DNA from: Monoplex corrugatus
Taxonomy: Eukaryota; Mollusca; Gastropoda; Littorinimorpha; Ranellidae
Direction: 5' to 3'
NCBI GenBank assembly: GCA_030674185.1
Contig: CM060305.1
Coordinates: 167,357,736 to 167,421,735, forward strand
DNA: 64,000 nucleotides
Made by a program: the position numbers and the translations under genes. Below the pieces are notes generated by a model. That model did no database searches and was not told the origin of the DNA. It was given only the letters and a program-made list of their open reading frames with translations. Shown here one piece after another: positions 34,134-46,045 of this stretch (position 1 is its first letter; each line of letters begins with the position of its first letter).

Positions 34134-35303
34134 ATGATGTCTACAACATGGCATAATTACAACTTTACTGTCCTAAGTCAAGCAGAAGAAGACATCACAA
34201 CAGGCATGGTCTTCGACAGACAAGCAAACTCCACACTGCAATGTCGTGTGGTGTCAACTAAACTGGCCTACATTCCGTGGAACAACCCTGATAACATCAT
34301 TACCACGGAAGAGATGTTTCTAGCCATCAAAGTTCAGGAAGGTGTTGTCGCTCCAATCACGGCTTTTGTGGGTCTGCCCTTGAACATCCTCAACTGCCTG
34401 GTGTTCTACAAGCAAGGTCTCCGTGACAGAATCAACATGCTGCTCTTCTGCCAAGCTCTGTGTGACTTCATGGTGGAGCTGACTGTGCTGTCCAACACGA
34501 TCGAATATTTCTACACTTTGTTGGCGGGAAATTTTCAGACTTACGGACCGTGGATGAGATTCAAGTTGAGCCATGGTATTTCTGTGTTTTATGGGTTTGT
34601 CTACGTCTCTGCCTTCATCTCCACTACAATTGCCTGTGACAGATGTCTTTGTGTCACGCGTCCTTTCGTGGCCAAGAAGATCCTCAAATCCTCTACAGCG
34701 GCCATTATCGTTACACTAGCGGCAGTCATCTTGGTAGGCGGTCATTACGTCATCAGTGACAAGTACAGAATCGGTTGTGCGCACTACACCTATTTAAACC
34801 TGACAGTGAACGGCTATGTCCCTAGTCAGTTCTATCTTCAACATAAACAGCTCATCGACCTCATCAACGTCGGGGTTTATGGTCTTGGTTTGCCAAGCTT
34901 CTTTGTCATCACCACCACCATCACCACCATCATCACTGCAGTCAAACTCAAGTCAGCCGCAGTCTGGAGACAGCAGATGAGCTCAGCGAATGAAGAAGAC
35001 AGGAACGAAGTGGCTATTATCAAGATGCTGATTGCAGTGTCCTGTCTCTTCGTTGTCTGCACAATTCCTGCCATTGTCACAAAACTCATGCCAGTGATTG
35101 TCCCTGACTTGAATCTAGGGGGTCGATACCAAAATCTGTTTATGAGCTTTGTCTCGGTGCTACACATGACACCTGCTATCAATTCCTGTCTTAACTTTTT
35201 CTTCTACTTTCGTATGGGATCCAAATTCAGAATGACTTTAAAAGAACTCTGTTGTGGGGCTTGTAAATGGTTAAAAACAAATAAACAAAAACAACCACAA
35301 TGA
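34134..35303 (+). CDS. Rhodopsin-class G-protein-coupled receptor, intact, single exon
   Basis: 389 residues, within the usual size for a class A receptor. Start at ATG 34,134 (a second ATG follows immediately). There is no signal peptide. The N-terminus has N-glycosylation sites NFT (10-12) and NST (32-34). Predicted helices: TM1 about 71-93 (GLPLNILNCLVF), TM2 100-122 (ALCDF holds the conserved Asp), TM3 143-169, TM4 187-207, TM5 241-263, TM6 292-317, TM7 335-359. The DRY motif is DRC (169-171, followed by LCVTRPF). TM7 has TPAINSCLNFFFY in place of NPxxY. The conserved TM3 cysteine is not evident and the second loop has Cys215. Such motifs are familiar from expanded molluscan receptor families annotated as chemosensory, which also are intronless and tandemly arranged. 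Ligand and role are unknown, and a peptide receptor is possible. It should act at the plasma membrane. Confidence 0.9.
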   Translation: MMSTTWHNYNFTVLSQAEEDITTGMVFDRQANSTLQCRVVSTKLAYIPWNNPDNIITTEEMFLAIKVQEGVVAPITAFVGLPLNILNCLVFYKQGLRDRINMLLFCQALCDFMVELTVLSNTIEYFYTLLAGNFQTYGPWMRFKLSHGISVFYGFVYVSAFISTTIACDRCLCVTRPFVAKKILKSSTAAIIVTLAAVILVGGHYVISDKYRIGCAHYTYLNLTVNGYVPSQFYLQHKQLIDLINVGVYGLGLPSFFVITTTITTIITAVKLKSAAVWRQQMSSANEEDRNEVAIIKMLIAVSCLFVVCTIPAIVTKLMPVIVPDLNLGGRYQNLFMSFVSVLHMTPAINSCLNFFFYFRMGSKFRMTLKELCCGACKWLKTNKQKQPQ

Positions 35304-35774
35304 CAACAAAACATATGTAATGGAAACTGCACGTACCGTATCATTTGACTTGGGACTGAAATTGTTTTCATGAATGTGTAATATAAAAAAGTACCATGCA
35401 AAGCTAGTATCTGTTGTAACAAGGCCACAACACGCCATGGATTCCTGGTTCAGTCTGTCACAGATCTACGCTTAGGGATTCCTAGAACCTATTAATAATA
35501 GCCCTGTGTAGTTGTAGATTACTTTCGAATTCAGTCAGACCCAACGTGTCTAGAGCCCCGACCCCTGCAGCCCTGCTATTAATAATAACCCTTTTGTCCA
35601 ATAGCCAAATTCAAAAACAGCCAACAGGAAACTAATCCTGCCAGGCTAATATGACATATATTTTAGTGGCTGGATCATGACTGATACCGAGATGATGATC
35701 ACACGAAGTATTCAGGTGTTATATATTATCAAGTTCGTTTGTTATATCCAATTGAAAAAAAATACTATGGACTG
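35304..35774. other. 3' flank of receptor copy 2
   Basis: Matches 14,501-14,999 closely. No clear AATAAA immediately downstream. No further gene. Confidence 0.6.
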
Positions 35775-35949
35775 TAGTCTTGTGTTTACTAACTACATTT
35801 TACTTGGAACTTTGAAAGTGAAATGGATACCATACCTATTATTGTTTACAAGTAAAACGTGATACTAGCACGTATTACCTGTCTATTTGTGTAACACATA
35901 ATGTCATTAAAATCAACATCTCACCTCAGTTTGATTGAAATCACATAAC

Positions 35950-36013
<64 letters not shown>

Positions 36014-36057
36014 TGATAGACACGTACATATATATATACACACACACATAGACATAA

Positions 36058-36119
<62 letters not shown>

Positions 36120-36142
36120 GCGTGTGTGTGGAGTGTGTGTGT

Positions 36143-36217
<75 letters not shown>

Positions 36218-36231
36218 CGGGCGCGCGTGTG
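35775..36231. repeat. LINE A empty site, (GATA)n and TA/GT tracts
   Basis: TAGTCTT at 35,775-35,781 is the unoccupied LINE A target. Then about 165 bp of unique sequence, a GATA array (35,950-36,013), a TA run (36,060-36,103) and a GT tract to about 36,225. The 35,790-36,055 part has no counterpart in unit 1. Confidence 0.9.
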
Positions 36232-36977
36232 TATGTGATAGGGAACGAGTTAATTAAGGTTGTAGGGGGTTACAGGTATGCAAGGGGTCAGAGGCAGATG
36301 GAGGACTCTTTCATTCGAACACGCACGAGTTCTCACCAGATAAAGACAAAGAACATCTTCACGAGAAGACAGTAGATCTGCATAGGAAGAAGACTAAAGA
36401 AAACAGAAGACACTCTTCGTGTGAGGACAAAAAGAGGACAGTGCCACAAATAAACGGCGGTAGCCAGGATCGTTGTGATCTGTTTTGTCGTACGACCTTC
36501 ACCTGAACAGGCAAGATCAACACTTTCTTCCACTCGAAGACACATAAAGCCAGGACGGTGGTTCCCAAACTTTATTTACATGTGCACGAGTTCTCACCAC
36601 ATCAAGACAAACAGCATTTTCATGAGAAGACAGTAGATCTTGATAAAAGAAGACTACAGAAGACAGACTTCATAGGAGAAGACGACAGTGTCACAAATAA
36701 AAGGTGGTAGTCAGGATTGTTGTGGTCTGTCGCGTCGTAGAACCTTCATCTCAGCATGGCGAGATCGACCAGGCTTGTGTTATACATTTACTATTGCCAC
36801 TACTAGGTCGATGCATGCACGACTGGTCAGTTTTCAAACGATAAAATCTGACTGGCTGTTATCACATATACAATCAACGCTTGATGTGTGTTGAAATTTA
36901 ATTTTGACAGAAAAAGAATAAGAAGATAATAACTCTTCTCCATACACATTATTAGATACTAACCAGCATACTTTCAC
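36232..36977 (+). repeat. Unit-2 end with two about 259-bp direct repeats
   Basis: Counterpart of 22,111-22,808. The direct repeats start at about 36,323 and 36,582. No gene. Confidence 0.8.
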
Positions 36978-37626
36978 TGGGTATTAAAATCTATTTAATA
37001 AAATAACAGATTAATTCAAATCGACACGTGGTCTCTCATCTGAACATTCTCAGCGATAACATGGTCATTGTTGTCTCCAATTATAGCCAAACCTGTGTTT
37101 TTCAATTTGGACAGCCAAATCGCTGCACAGTGCCTCAACACATTCAACTGGCGTACAGGTCAACGTCTGGGTGTTTCGGCAAGCTGCTACATACTATACT
37201 GGCTATTACGCAGTATTTGTTTGCCCATGTACTGCAGGAGCTGTGGAATAAAGACAGTTTGCTCTAGGTTCTGTACGACTGCAGCGTAATACTATGTGTA
37301 ACATCAGTTTGAAGATTGTGGCCATAATAACGACAAAGTTCGGGGCCTAAGCTTCGGAACACATGTACATGTACTCACTGCAGATCTGCTCATTGTTTAT
37401 CCTGATACGACAACAGGGTCCTAAAAGCACACTGTATTACTTAAGGTTTTTTTTAATGCTAAACGCATAGCTATGGATGGGTAGAAGCTGTAAAATATAA
37501 GTAGCCTACAACATGGCTGAGAAAATGCAAGGCGTTTTTGATCTAGACAAACACACTACTCTGTGTTGCCTTTGAGCGCCGTCACAGGTAAATGGGAAAG
37601 TGATCGTAACAGAGCAAGACACTCTG

Positions 37627-37686
<60 letters not shown>

Positions 37687-37692
37687 CACACA

Positions 37693-37756
<64 letters not shown>

Positions 37757-39265
37757 CAACATTATCACTCAACCAGTAAATATTATCGAATTCGTGTCAC
37801 AGCATCAACTATTTGGCGGGAAAAAGCAGAGACACAAAACAAAACCAACTGTCAGATGATCACCAAGTGTCAACTGTACCGGTCCTGATAAGGACACAAT
37901 AGGTGAACATTTTCCCATAACATAAGCACCTGTATGGAAGCAAGGTATGCAAACCTCAACTTCTCCCTGGGAAGGCATCACAATCTGGTACCTCTCGTTG
38001 TTTTATCTTCTCTCTCCCTGCGGTGGAATGACTACCCATTTATAGCTGACTTATTATCTGGGGTGGTGTGTTCAAGACAGGAGTCACAAATCAAGAGAAA
38101 ATCGACGCAAAAGATGTCGAAAACGAAAACAAAACAAACCAAAAAGGAAGCAAGCAAACAAACAATACAAAACAAAATTTAACATGTATCAATAATCCAG
38201 TCAGCAGTCAGTCATTTTACGTGGGCAAAGGTGCGAGAAAGTGTCGTGCGGTCTTTCCCGTCTCCTTTTCTCGTGTAAATGATAATAAGTCTTTAAGTGT
38301 TCAGAAAACATATCAACATGCTGACAGCACACTTGCTCTGAGACTACCCACGCAACAGCCCTTGTATAACATGCGGTCGACGAAGACGAACTTAAAAAAA
38401 GACTTCAATGTTACGAAATTGGTTGGTGCAGTACACTATTGACGGGGAGGTTGCGGACTAAACCCTCAGCAATCGATGATGATGATGCTGTGGGTTTTCA
38501 TTTCGGATTGAAACTGCGAGAAAGTACACAGTACAGCACTGTTGCGTAGTCTCAATACAAACTGGAACTCCAGAGCATCATAACTATCATCCCCATTCTC
38601 ATCATCACAGCACTGAGAGAAATTATCCCAAATTCTGTGCTCATTCATGCACTGCTGTTTCGGTGGGTTTGGATTTGTTATGGAGAGCCGAAATAAACGG
38701 AGTATACGTAGAAACAAAGACAAGTTCAGAAGATAGGAGAAAAAAGGGGAGTTAAAAAATAACGAACAGACAGTTTGAAAGTGGACGTTAAGAAACGGAT
38801 ATCAGTGCTAGTTTCCTCAAGACGAACGTAGCAGTCAGGTTGGTAAATGTCAGACTTCCAGTCAAAAAGTCCTGAGTTCGATCACACCAGACATCTCTGC
38901 CTAGTGGTAACAGGATAAGATGTTTCCAATCTCCCATCCAACATGCGAACAGACCTGCCAGTGCCTATTCTCCTTTCGTGTGTATAAGCACGAAGAATGC
39001 AGTGTAGACACTTTAAAGATCCTACAGATCATCTCAGTGGCTGGATTATGGGAATATGAAAACATCCAGCATGCACGACCACCGTAGATGGAGTACGCAG
39101 AATGTGCAGTAACATACTGCTTGCACAATGTGGGTAAAAGTTCATGCGTGCATGCATCCGAGAAAAATCGGAATGCTGCATTTAGAGGGGAAAAAACCGG
39201 TTTTATCGAGATGATCTTGCAGCGCTTGGGTGATTCCATATAATATACACCAACGCCACGACTGC
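36978..39265 (+). repeat. Tandem segmental duplication, unit 3 (truncated)
   Basis: Third copy, collinear with 1-2,230 only: unit start, compound AC tract (37,631-37,752), unit-internal sequence and SINE. Homology stops at about 39,265, just before the TTTA/TATC tract of the other units, so it lacks the receptor. No gene seen. Confidence 0.9.
38826..39165 (+). mobile_element. tRNA-headed SINE, unit-3 copy
   Basis: Box-A-like AGCAGTCAGGTTGG at about 38,830 and box-B-like GAGTTCGATCAC at about 38,874-38,885. It carries the internal stretch lost in unit 1. Confidence 0.72.
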
Positions 39266-39599
39266 CATGTTTTGGAAGGAACCAAAAATAAAGCAGGGTA
39301 CATGCCATGTGCCAGCGTATGTACCCAACCCTGGCCTTATCTTACTGTGACAGCCCACCTGCATCTGAGTACTGATACGAGGGTCATCCAACAGAATGCT
39401 AGGATATATATCCTAATAACTGTAAAAGAAAAGTAATTGTCGCAGCGCTTTGAAACTACATGTAAATACACACATACCTAAGTAATTATGCCGTGATCTA
39501 ATTATAAAATTGTATGGAAATACTTTGACATCATTTGGGTACAAACACCATGGTCTCATTTACCGGTGAAAAACGATACGCCTATACATAAATTGAATT
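39266..39599. other. Unique sequence after the array, nothing recognised
   Basis: AT-rich, no convincing frame or repeat. Confidence 0.5.
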
Positions 39600-40210
39600 T
39601 CATAAAGGCAAACAGTGCTCCAAAACTTCTTCACACAATTCGACGTTCATAAGGGTTCTGTGCTAGACCTTGTCATTTTTTATAATGTACACGACACCTA
39701 TGACTGAACTTATCAACGGCCACTCAGCAAGTCTCGAAATGTTCGCTGAAGAACTCAGCTTGGACACTGTGATGTTTTAACAGCTATCAAATTCTCGTCA
39801 GAAAAACTACAAGACTGTGTCTCTGACATCAAATGCTGGATGTCTAATTGTTACTGTTAGTGTTATTGTTATTTTTGTTTAAAACCCAGCCCACAGCGTA
39901 GAACCGTAACAGGGTTATAACCGTTTCAAAACATGCACAATATTTCAACAGGAAAGAAAAAGGAGTCTATGTAGATACCCCTGGCACTGACCACTCCGTC
40001 GGATGACTAATTAAAATCAAACGATGAAAAAACACACAAGCTGTCATGTTCATAAAACTCTCAGACTCAAAGATTCCCATCTCCTTCCGACCTCGGTTTG
40101 ATTGAAATCACATTCATGCCATGCGTTCATGGTCTTGATTTCTATCTCGACTCTGAACCCACTCTGAAATACCTCATTACGCTCACTGCCAAAAGCTTAG
40201 ACAGTTAGAG
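39600..40210 (+). mobile_element. Highly decayed LINE reverse-transcriptase relic
   Basis: Fragmentary traces in shifting frames: a QGSVLGP-like stretch at about 39,645, an FAEDTQL-like stretch at about 39,745, a SDIKCWMSN-like stretch at about 39,820-39,850 and an LGVxLDSE-like stretch at about 40,130. These are the expected RT landmarks in the correct order. 39,860-40,080 may be a later insertion. No coding capacity remains. Confidence 0.4.
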
Positions 40211-40302
40211 AGAAAGGAAGACAGTGAATATCTGAAGATATCTCAGCTTTGTTTGTTCTTCTGTATCGCCTTCTCTCCCAGATCATATACGCACATTTAA
40301 TG

Positions 40303-40366
<64 letters not shown>

Positions 40367-41377
40367 ACACACTTAATATTAATGAAGTGACGTACTAGTT
40401 GTACTCTACTGTCTATAGTCTCTGAACAAAGTAAATTGTGCGCAGACGACCAGCACTTCTGCTGATGTTAACTGGTTTAGTCATTTTAGTGATAAAGTTA
40501 CTCACCAAGCCCGACCGATTAACGGTGAAACAAGGTAGCAGACTGACTGCCGAATCATGAAACTTTCCACCTTTGCCGTGACGTGGAAAATTCCGATTCT
40601 TGCTTTCACTGACTGGCACCATTTAACTTTGATACCTCACATGTAGGCCTATTTCCCTTCAAAATCTCAACCCACAGCGAGGCTGCCGGAAGTTTTCACC
40701 GACTAGATCTATACCGGGGAGGTCTAATTGGTAGCAATTTCACAATGTGAGCAGTAGGCTAGCCTACAACACATAAATAAATACATTCAAATTCATCTAT
40801 AATAATATAGCTGCTCTATCACAATACGTAGCTGTATTGTTATAAAAGCAAAGAATTGATTCAATTACAAAAAAAAATAATAACAGTAATGATGATTAGT
40901 GACAACGAAAACTCTAGATCTATTTTCATTCATAACGTGAAAAGCGTGCAAAGCGTGACGCGTGGGTTCTAAGCAGACGACATCCGTTTGAAATAGTACA
41001 AGAAAAGAAAGCAGGCAAGATTTTCGTCGGATTATTAGTTATTTTCTGTGTTCTAAAAACTGTGCTGGCTGGTTCTTAGGTTAAAATGGTACAGAGATGT
41101 CAACACATCCAATATTCCAGCTCGCCAGTTTTTATTTATTTTATTTTTTTCATTTATTTATTTATTTATTTTTACATCGTTCTGGTTTTTGTCGAGATCA
41201 AAAGGTCTGCCAGATGACAGATCACTATTTGTACTTGCGGGTTTAGGATGGAATGTGTATGGAGCTGTCCGAGTGCACTGAATTCCTATGAATTCATTTT
41301 TGCATCGTAAGAAGTTGAAGGTATCATGGTATGTGACAAAATTTTTCATTTTTTAAAAATAATTATATAATTGGTAT
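40211..41377. other. No gene; one (AC)n tract
   Basis: (AC)n at 40,310-40,366, a TTTA-rich run at 41,135-41,175, otherwise unremarkable AT-rich sequence up to the LTR element. Confidence 0.6.
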
Positions 41378-41561
41378 TGTAGCGCTTATCTAATGACATA
41401 ACGTCGCATGCGATTTGGGTTTTTAGTCACTTGTAGTTGGGGAACCGGAAGCGTTGCTATGACCACGTCGTTCAACGACTGGGTTAGCGAAGTTGATCCG
41501 ACAATGTTTGAGTTACGTTAATAAACGTTTAAAACTTTGTCTGGTGTCTGTGAATGCTTCA
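41378..41561 (+). repeat. 5' LTR of CsRn1-like element
   Basis: 184 bp with TG...CA ends. Contains AATAAA at about 41,519-41,524 as a likely polyadenylation signal. I found no difference from the 3' LTR. Confidence 0.93.
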
Positions 41562-41650
41562 TTGGTGACCCCGACGGGAGTGAGTAGAACCTAGTAGTGA
41601 CCAGCTATTACCAGCTATATCCACTTCTACGCTCACAGACTCATAGAATT

Positions 41651-44600
41651 ATGTCAATAACAACAGAAGCAATAACAGAACTTGCAGACGCCATACGGCA
41701 ACAAACTATATCTCAGACAGCAAAATTCCATCCTCAACAATCAGTGGCAGCTGTCGCCTTCAAAGCACCCCCCTTTTGGACAACCAACGCATCAGCATGG
41801 TTTCTTCGTTTGGAGGCTGTTTTCGCTACCCACACACCTCCCATTACGAATGACTTGACAAAATTTCATCATGTAGTACAACTTCTCGACTCGGATACAT
41901 CCAGACGTGTATAAGCAGTAGTTGAACGCCCCCCAAACACCCAAAAGTATGAAACACTCAAGGCAGCTCTACTCAAAGCTTTTGAGTACACACAACTACA
42001 GAAAGATACCGCCCTTCTGCAAATGCGAGGTCTGGGAGACAAACGACCATCAGAATTATTGCAGTACATGCAAACGATGAATTCCAACCCAGAAACCCTC
42101 TTCAGAGCTCTTTTTTTAAATCAAATGCCACCAGAAGTCCGAAAGATTCTTGCCCAGTCTCCAAACGAAGAGCTTGAGGTTCTGGCCGAAAAGGCTGACC
42201 ACATCTTAGAAGTGGATCTCCCAACCCCTGCATTTGTGGCAGCTGCATCAAACCGACCATCAAAAAATGTTTCTAACACTGCTTCAAACCCTTTCACTTT
42301 GTGCAAGTACCACGCACGATTCGGAACTGAAGCGAGACGCTGCGAAAACAAAGTCAATGGACGACCGTGTGCAATGGCTCCACAACAACCTAAGTGGAAA
42401 CGAGATCATAACCAGGCCACCAACATTAACTCCACTGAATCTCATGACGTTCATGCAGCTACCTCAGTCAACATTAGCACAATCACGGTAGCTGATGTTT
42501 TGTCAGGACGCAATTTTCTAGTTGACACGGGGGCTGAAGAATCCGTTTTTCCTGCAAGTGTCGCAGAACGCAAAAAAGCTCGAGGACCCAGTCTGGTTGC
42601 TGCCAATGGCTCAGCTATTCCTACTTATGGAACAAGGAATATCCCATTGCAGCTAGGCCATGATGCATCATTTGTTCAAAAGTTTTGGATTGCAGATGTG
42701 ACTCAGCCAATCCTAGGCGCAGATTTTTTTGCTACCCAAAGACTAGCAGTTGACCTCGCTAACAGACGTCTGGTGTCCCTGGATGGAAGTTTGGTAATTC
42801 CCGGACAACCGACACGATCGCAAGCAGAAAGAGGCATACACAAGATTCATTCCCGCTACGAAGCAATTGTAGAGGAGTTTCCTGAACTTCTAGTACCTTC
42901 TTTCACAGAAAACAAGCATGGTGTATTTCACCACATTCCTACTACGGGTCCCCCTGTACATGCACGTGCACGTCGCCTCGACCATGAGAAATTGACAGCT
43001 GCTAAGGCAGAGTTTGACGAAATGGAGCACCTAGATATCGTACGCCGTTCATCTTCCCCTTGGTCATCACCACTGCACATGGTGAAGAAAAGCAATGGCA
43101 GCTGGCGTCCCTGTGGAGATTATCGTCGACTAAATGATATAACCAGAGATGACCGCTACCCCCTCCCTCACATCCAGGATCTGAATGCCAACCTTGCTGG
43201 AAAAACGATTTTTTCCAAAGTTGATCTTGTTCGCGGCTACAACCAAATCCCAGTTGCACCTGAGGATATTCCAAAAACAGCAGTCATCACCCCATTTGGC
43301 CTGTATGAGTTCCTGAAAATGCCGTTTGGTCTGAAAAATGCAGCTCAGGCATTTCAACGCCTCATGGACGGCGTTTTGAAGGACCTGGACTGCGGCTTTG
43401 TATATCTCGATGACATTCTTGTTGCAAGCGCTTCACCTGAACAACATGAGGCCGATCTGCGTACCATTTTCAGCCTGCTGACCTCCAACGGTTTAGTGAT
43501 CAATATCAAGAAATGCGTTTTCGGTCAATCTTCCCTATATTTCCTTGGACATTTAGTCTCAGCAGCCGGAATTGAACCCCTGCCAGAGAAAGTGCGTGCA
43601 ATAATAGATCTTCCCACTCCTTCTGATAAAAAAGCTCTTGAACGTTTCCTGGGAATGATTAACTTCTACCACAGATTTCTCCCAGGCATCGCGAAGCGTC
43701 TTACACCTCTGACTGAGGCTGTCAAAGGCAAACTCAAGAAATTAATATGGACACCTGAATGTCACGCTGCATTCCAGAAGGCCAAATCAGCACTAGCTTC
43801 TGCTGTCATGCTTCATCACCCCAACCCGCAATCTCAAACAAAACTTTCTGTGGATGCATCAGACACTGCCATGGGAGCCGAACTGTCACAACAGCAGAAT
43901 GGTGCCTGGAAACCCATTGCATTCTTCTCCAGGAAACTCACACCAACCCAACAACGTTACTCAACGTTTGATCGTGAACTGTTGGCCATCTACAGCTCAA
44001 TCCAGCATTTCCGCTACTTCCTGGAAGGAAGAACATTTACGGTGTTCACAGACCACAAACCACTAACTCATGCACTGACAAGCAACACTGACAGATCCCC
44101 TCGCCAGGAACGTCAGCTTTGCTACATAGCCGAGTTCACAACAGACATCAGACATATCAGTGGATCAGACAATATCGTACCTGACACACTCTCCAGGGCA
44201 CCTGTACCTGACCAGGAGCCACTGATTGCTAGTACATCACCAGTCCCTACTGTAGATCTTGCTCAAATGGCAACGGCACAGCAAACCGATCCCAACGTTG
44301 CGGACCTACGCTCCAAACCAGGATCCCTACAACTAAAGGACGTCACTCTAGATGGCACCCAAATTCTGTGTGACATTTCTACTGGCCGCCCTCGGCCAGT
44401 GGTACCTCCAGCATGGACAAAAACTGTATTTGATGTGTTGCACAACCTATGTCACCCTGGACCCAAACCCACCACTCGCGCTATCTCAGCACGCTACATC
44501 TGGCCTGGACTTAAAAAAGATGTGAAGAACATGGTCAGGGCTTGTCATGAATGTCAGGCTAGCAAAATTGGACGCCACACCAAAGCTCCACTCTCCCCTT

Positions 44601-45667
44601 TTGACCCCCCTGATAGACGCTTTGGTAACATACACATAGACCTTGTGGGACCCCTCCCTTCATCAGAAGACTGCACTTATCTGCTTACCATTGTAGACAG
44701 ATTTACAAGATGGCCAGAAGCTATTCCTCTCCCCAACGCAGAAGCTGTTACATGTGCCAAGGCCTTATTGCGTACTTGGATCGCGCGATTTGGGGTCCCA
44801 GACACAATTACTTCAGACCAAGGCCGTCAGTTCACCAGCGCGCTGTGGCGGGAGCTGAACATGGTGCTCGGAGTTAAACCTCAAACTACTACAGCGTACC
44901 ATCCCCAGGCCAACGGCATGGTGGAAAGGTTTCATCGCAGCCTCAAAGCTGCTCTCAAAGCTCGCCTTGACGGACCACGCTGGATGGATGAACTACCAGT
45001 CGTGATGCTTGGCATCCGGACAACGTGGAAAGAAGACCTTAACACTACTCCTGTCCTCCTCACCTATGGCACAAACCTCCGAGTGCCTGGCGATTTCCTT
45101 CCACCCCCATGTGCAGACAAGGTGTTCCCTTCCAGCGTCTTCGTCCAAGAACTACAGGAAAAACTTAGAAAGCTTTCCCCTTTCACCCCTTCCCATCATG
45201 GATCACCAGCGCCATACGTTCCCAAGAACCTGCAGTATGCGGATCAGGTGTACCTTCGTCACGACGCCCACAAGGGCCCCTTGGTGAGGCCTTACGATGG
45301 ACCTTTTCCTGTGTTGACCCGTGCTGAAAAACACTTTGACATTTGCAAAAATAGGAAGGCTGTTCGCGTGTCACTGGATCGACTCAAACCTGCTTATGTC
45401 CCACAAATTTTTCCCAAACCCGGTCGGGATCCCTGTGTGTCTGAACCACTGGACCCTCATGTTCCTCAAGAGGATCGCACTGCCAAAACGGGTGATGCAG
45501 CCGGACCAGATCACACTACCAGATCTGATGATACCCAAGGCAACGCTCGAGCACCTGCCCAGTATCCTTCATCAGATGCTCCAGCACCACAAGTTACAAC
45601 TCGCACTGGGAGACTAGTGCAGAAGCCCAAGAAGTATCGAACATTTTACCGAGTCCGTCGAATCTGA
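41651..45667 (+). pseudogene. Gag-Pol polyprotein frame with one in-frame stop
   Basis: The frame runs from ATG 41,651 to TAA at 41,912-41,914, then continues in the same frame to 45,667. Gag has an MSITTEAITELAD start and a zinc-binding motif CKYHARFG...C...C near 42,300-42,370 (C-H-C-C, not CCHC). Residue positions after this count from the ATG at 42,023. Protease [12 protein letters not shown] about 164-175 and [19 protein letters not shown] about 361, [10 protein letters not shown] about 460. RNase [11 protein letters not shown] about 609. Integrase zinc site and DLVGPLPSS about 873, TSDQGRQF about 930, VERFHRS about 967. A GPF/Y-type end ([17 protein letters not shown]) and a basic tail follow. 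All catalytic residues look present. The single stop, with identical LTRs, means either a very fresh defect, suppressed termination, or a sequencing error. Confidence 0.92.
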
Positions 45668-45861
45668 AATTACAATATAGAAGAGGTCGTCGAACAGACA
45701 TTTTCTTTACCCTCTTATTATTGATTGATACCTCAAAGACTCCATCAAGCTCATACTTTCCAAATGATATTGGACAGTTGTTAACGAGTCTGTTGATTAT
45801 ACTATTTGTTTTACTTTTGTAGTTTTGCATGCAACACATTGCGCCGTTCTGGGGGGAGCCC

Positions 45862-46045
45862 TGTAGCGCTTATCTAATGACATAACGTCGCATGCGATTT
45901 GGGTTTTTAGTCACTTGTAGTTGGGGAACCGGAAGCGTTGCTATGACCACGTCGTTCAACGACTGGGTTAGCGAAGTTGATCCGACAATGTTTGAGTTAC
46001 GTTAATAAACGTTTAAAACTTTGTCTGGTGTCTGTGAATGCTTCA
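45862..46045 (+). repeat. 3' LTR of CsRn1-like element
   Basis: 184 bp, same sequence as 41,378-41,561. Followed by the GTAT target duplication. Confidence 0.93.

Larger units (their letters stand above)
22809..36977 (+). repeat. Tandem segmental duplication, unit 2
   Basis: Second complete unit, 14.2 kb, collinear with unit 1. It lacks unit 1's RTE, second foldback and LINE A/B and carries the empty sites. Its own gains are an RTE fragment (31,989-32,740), a 73-bp duplication (23,371-23,520) and a duplication of about 160 bp around an AC tract (30,312-30,570). Confidence 0.93.
41378..46045 (+). mobile_element. Complete Ty3/gypsy LTR retrotransposon, CsRn1-like
   Basis: 4,668 bp with 184-bp LTRs starting TGTAGCGC and ending GCTTCA, identical by eye, and a 4-bp GTAT duplication at 41,374-41,377 and 46,046-46,049. 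The primer site starts 1 bp inside the 5' LTR (41,563, TGGTGACCCCGACG). This complements the 3' end of animal tRNA-Trp, the primer known for the CsRn1 lineage, but matching stops after 14 bases. A purine-rich GGGGGGAG lies just before the 3' LTR. Pol order protease-RT-RNaseH-integrase is Ty3/gypsy. There is no env-like frame, and 3'-terminal non-coding sequence is about 195 bp. Confidence 0.93.

Noticed and set aside
35950..36013. GATA array as a regulatory GATA-factor platform
   Set aside because: A pure tetranucleotide microsatellite at the end of the unit. No evidence beyond the motif, and it is absent from unit 1.
45668..45861. Envelope-like third frame in the LTR element
   Set aside because: Only about 195 bp separate the pol stop from the 3' LTR, with no sizeable frame.
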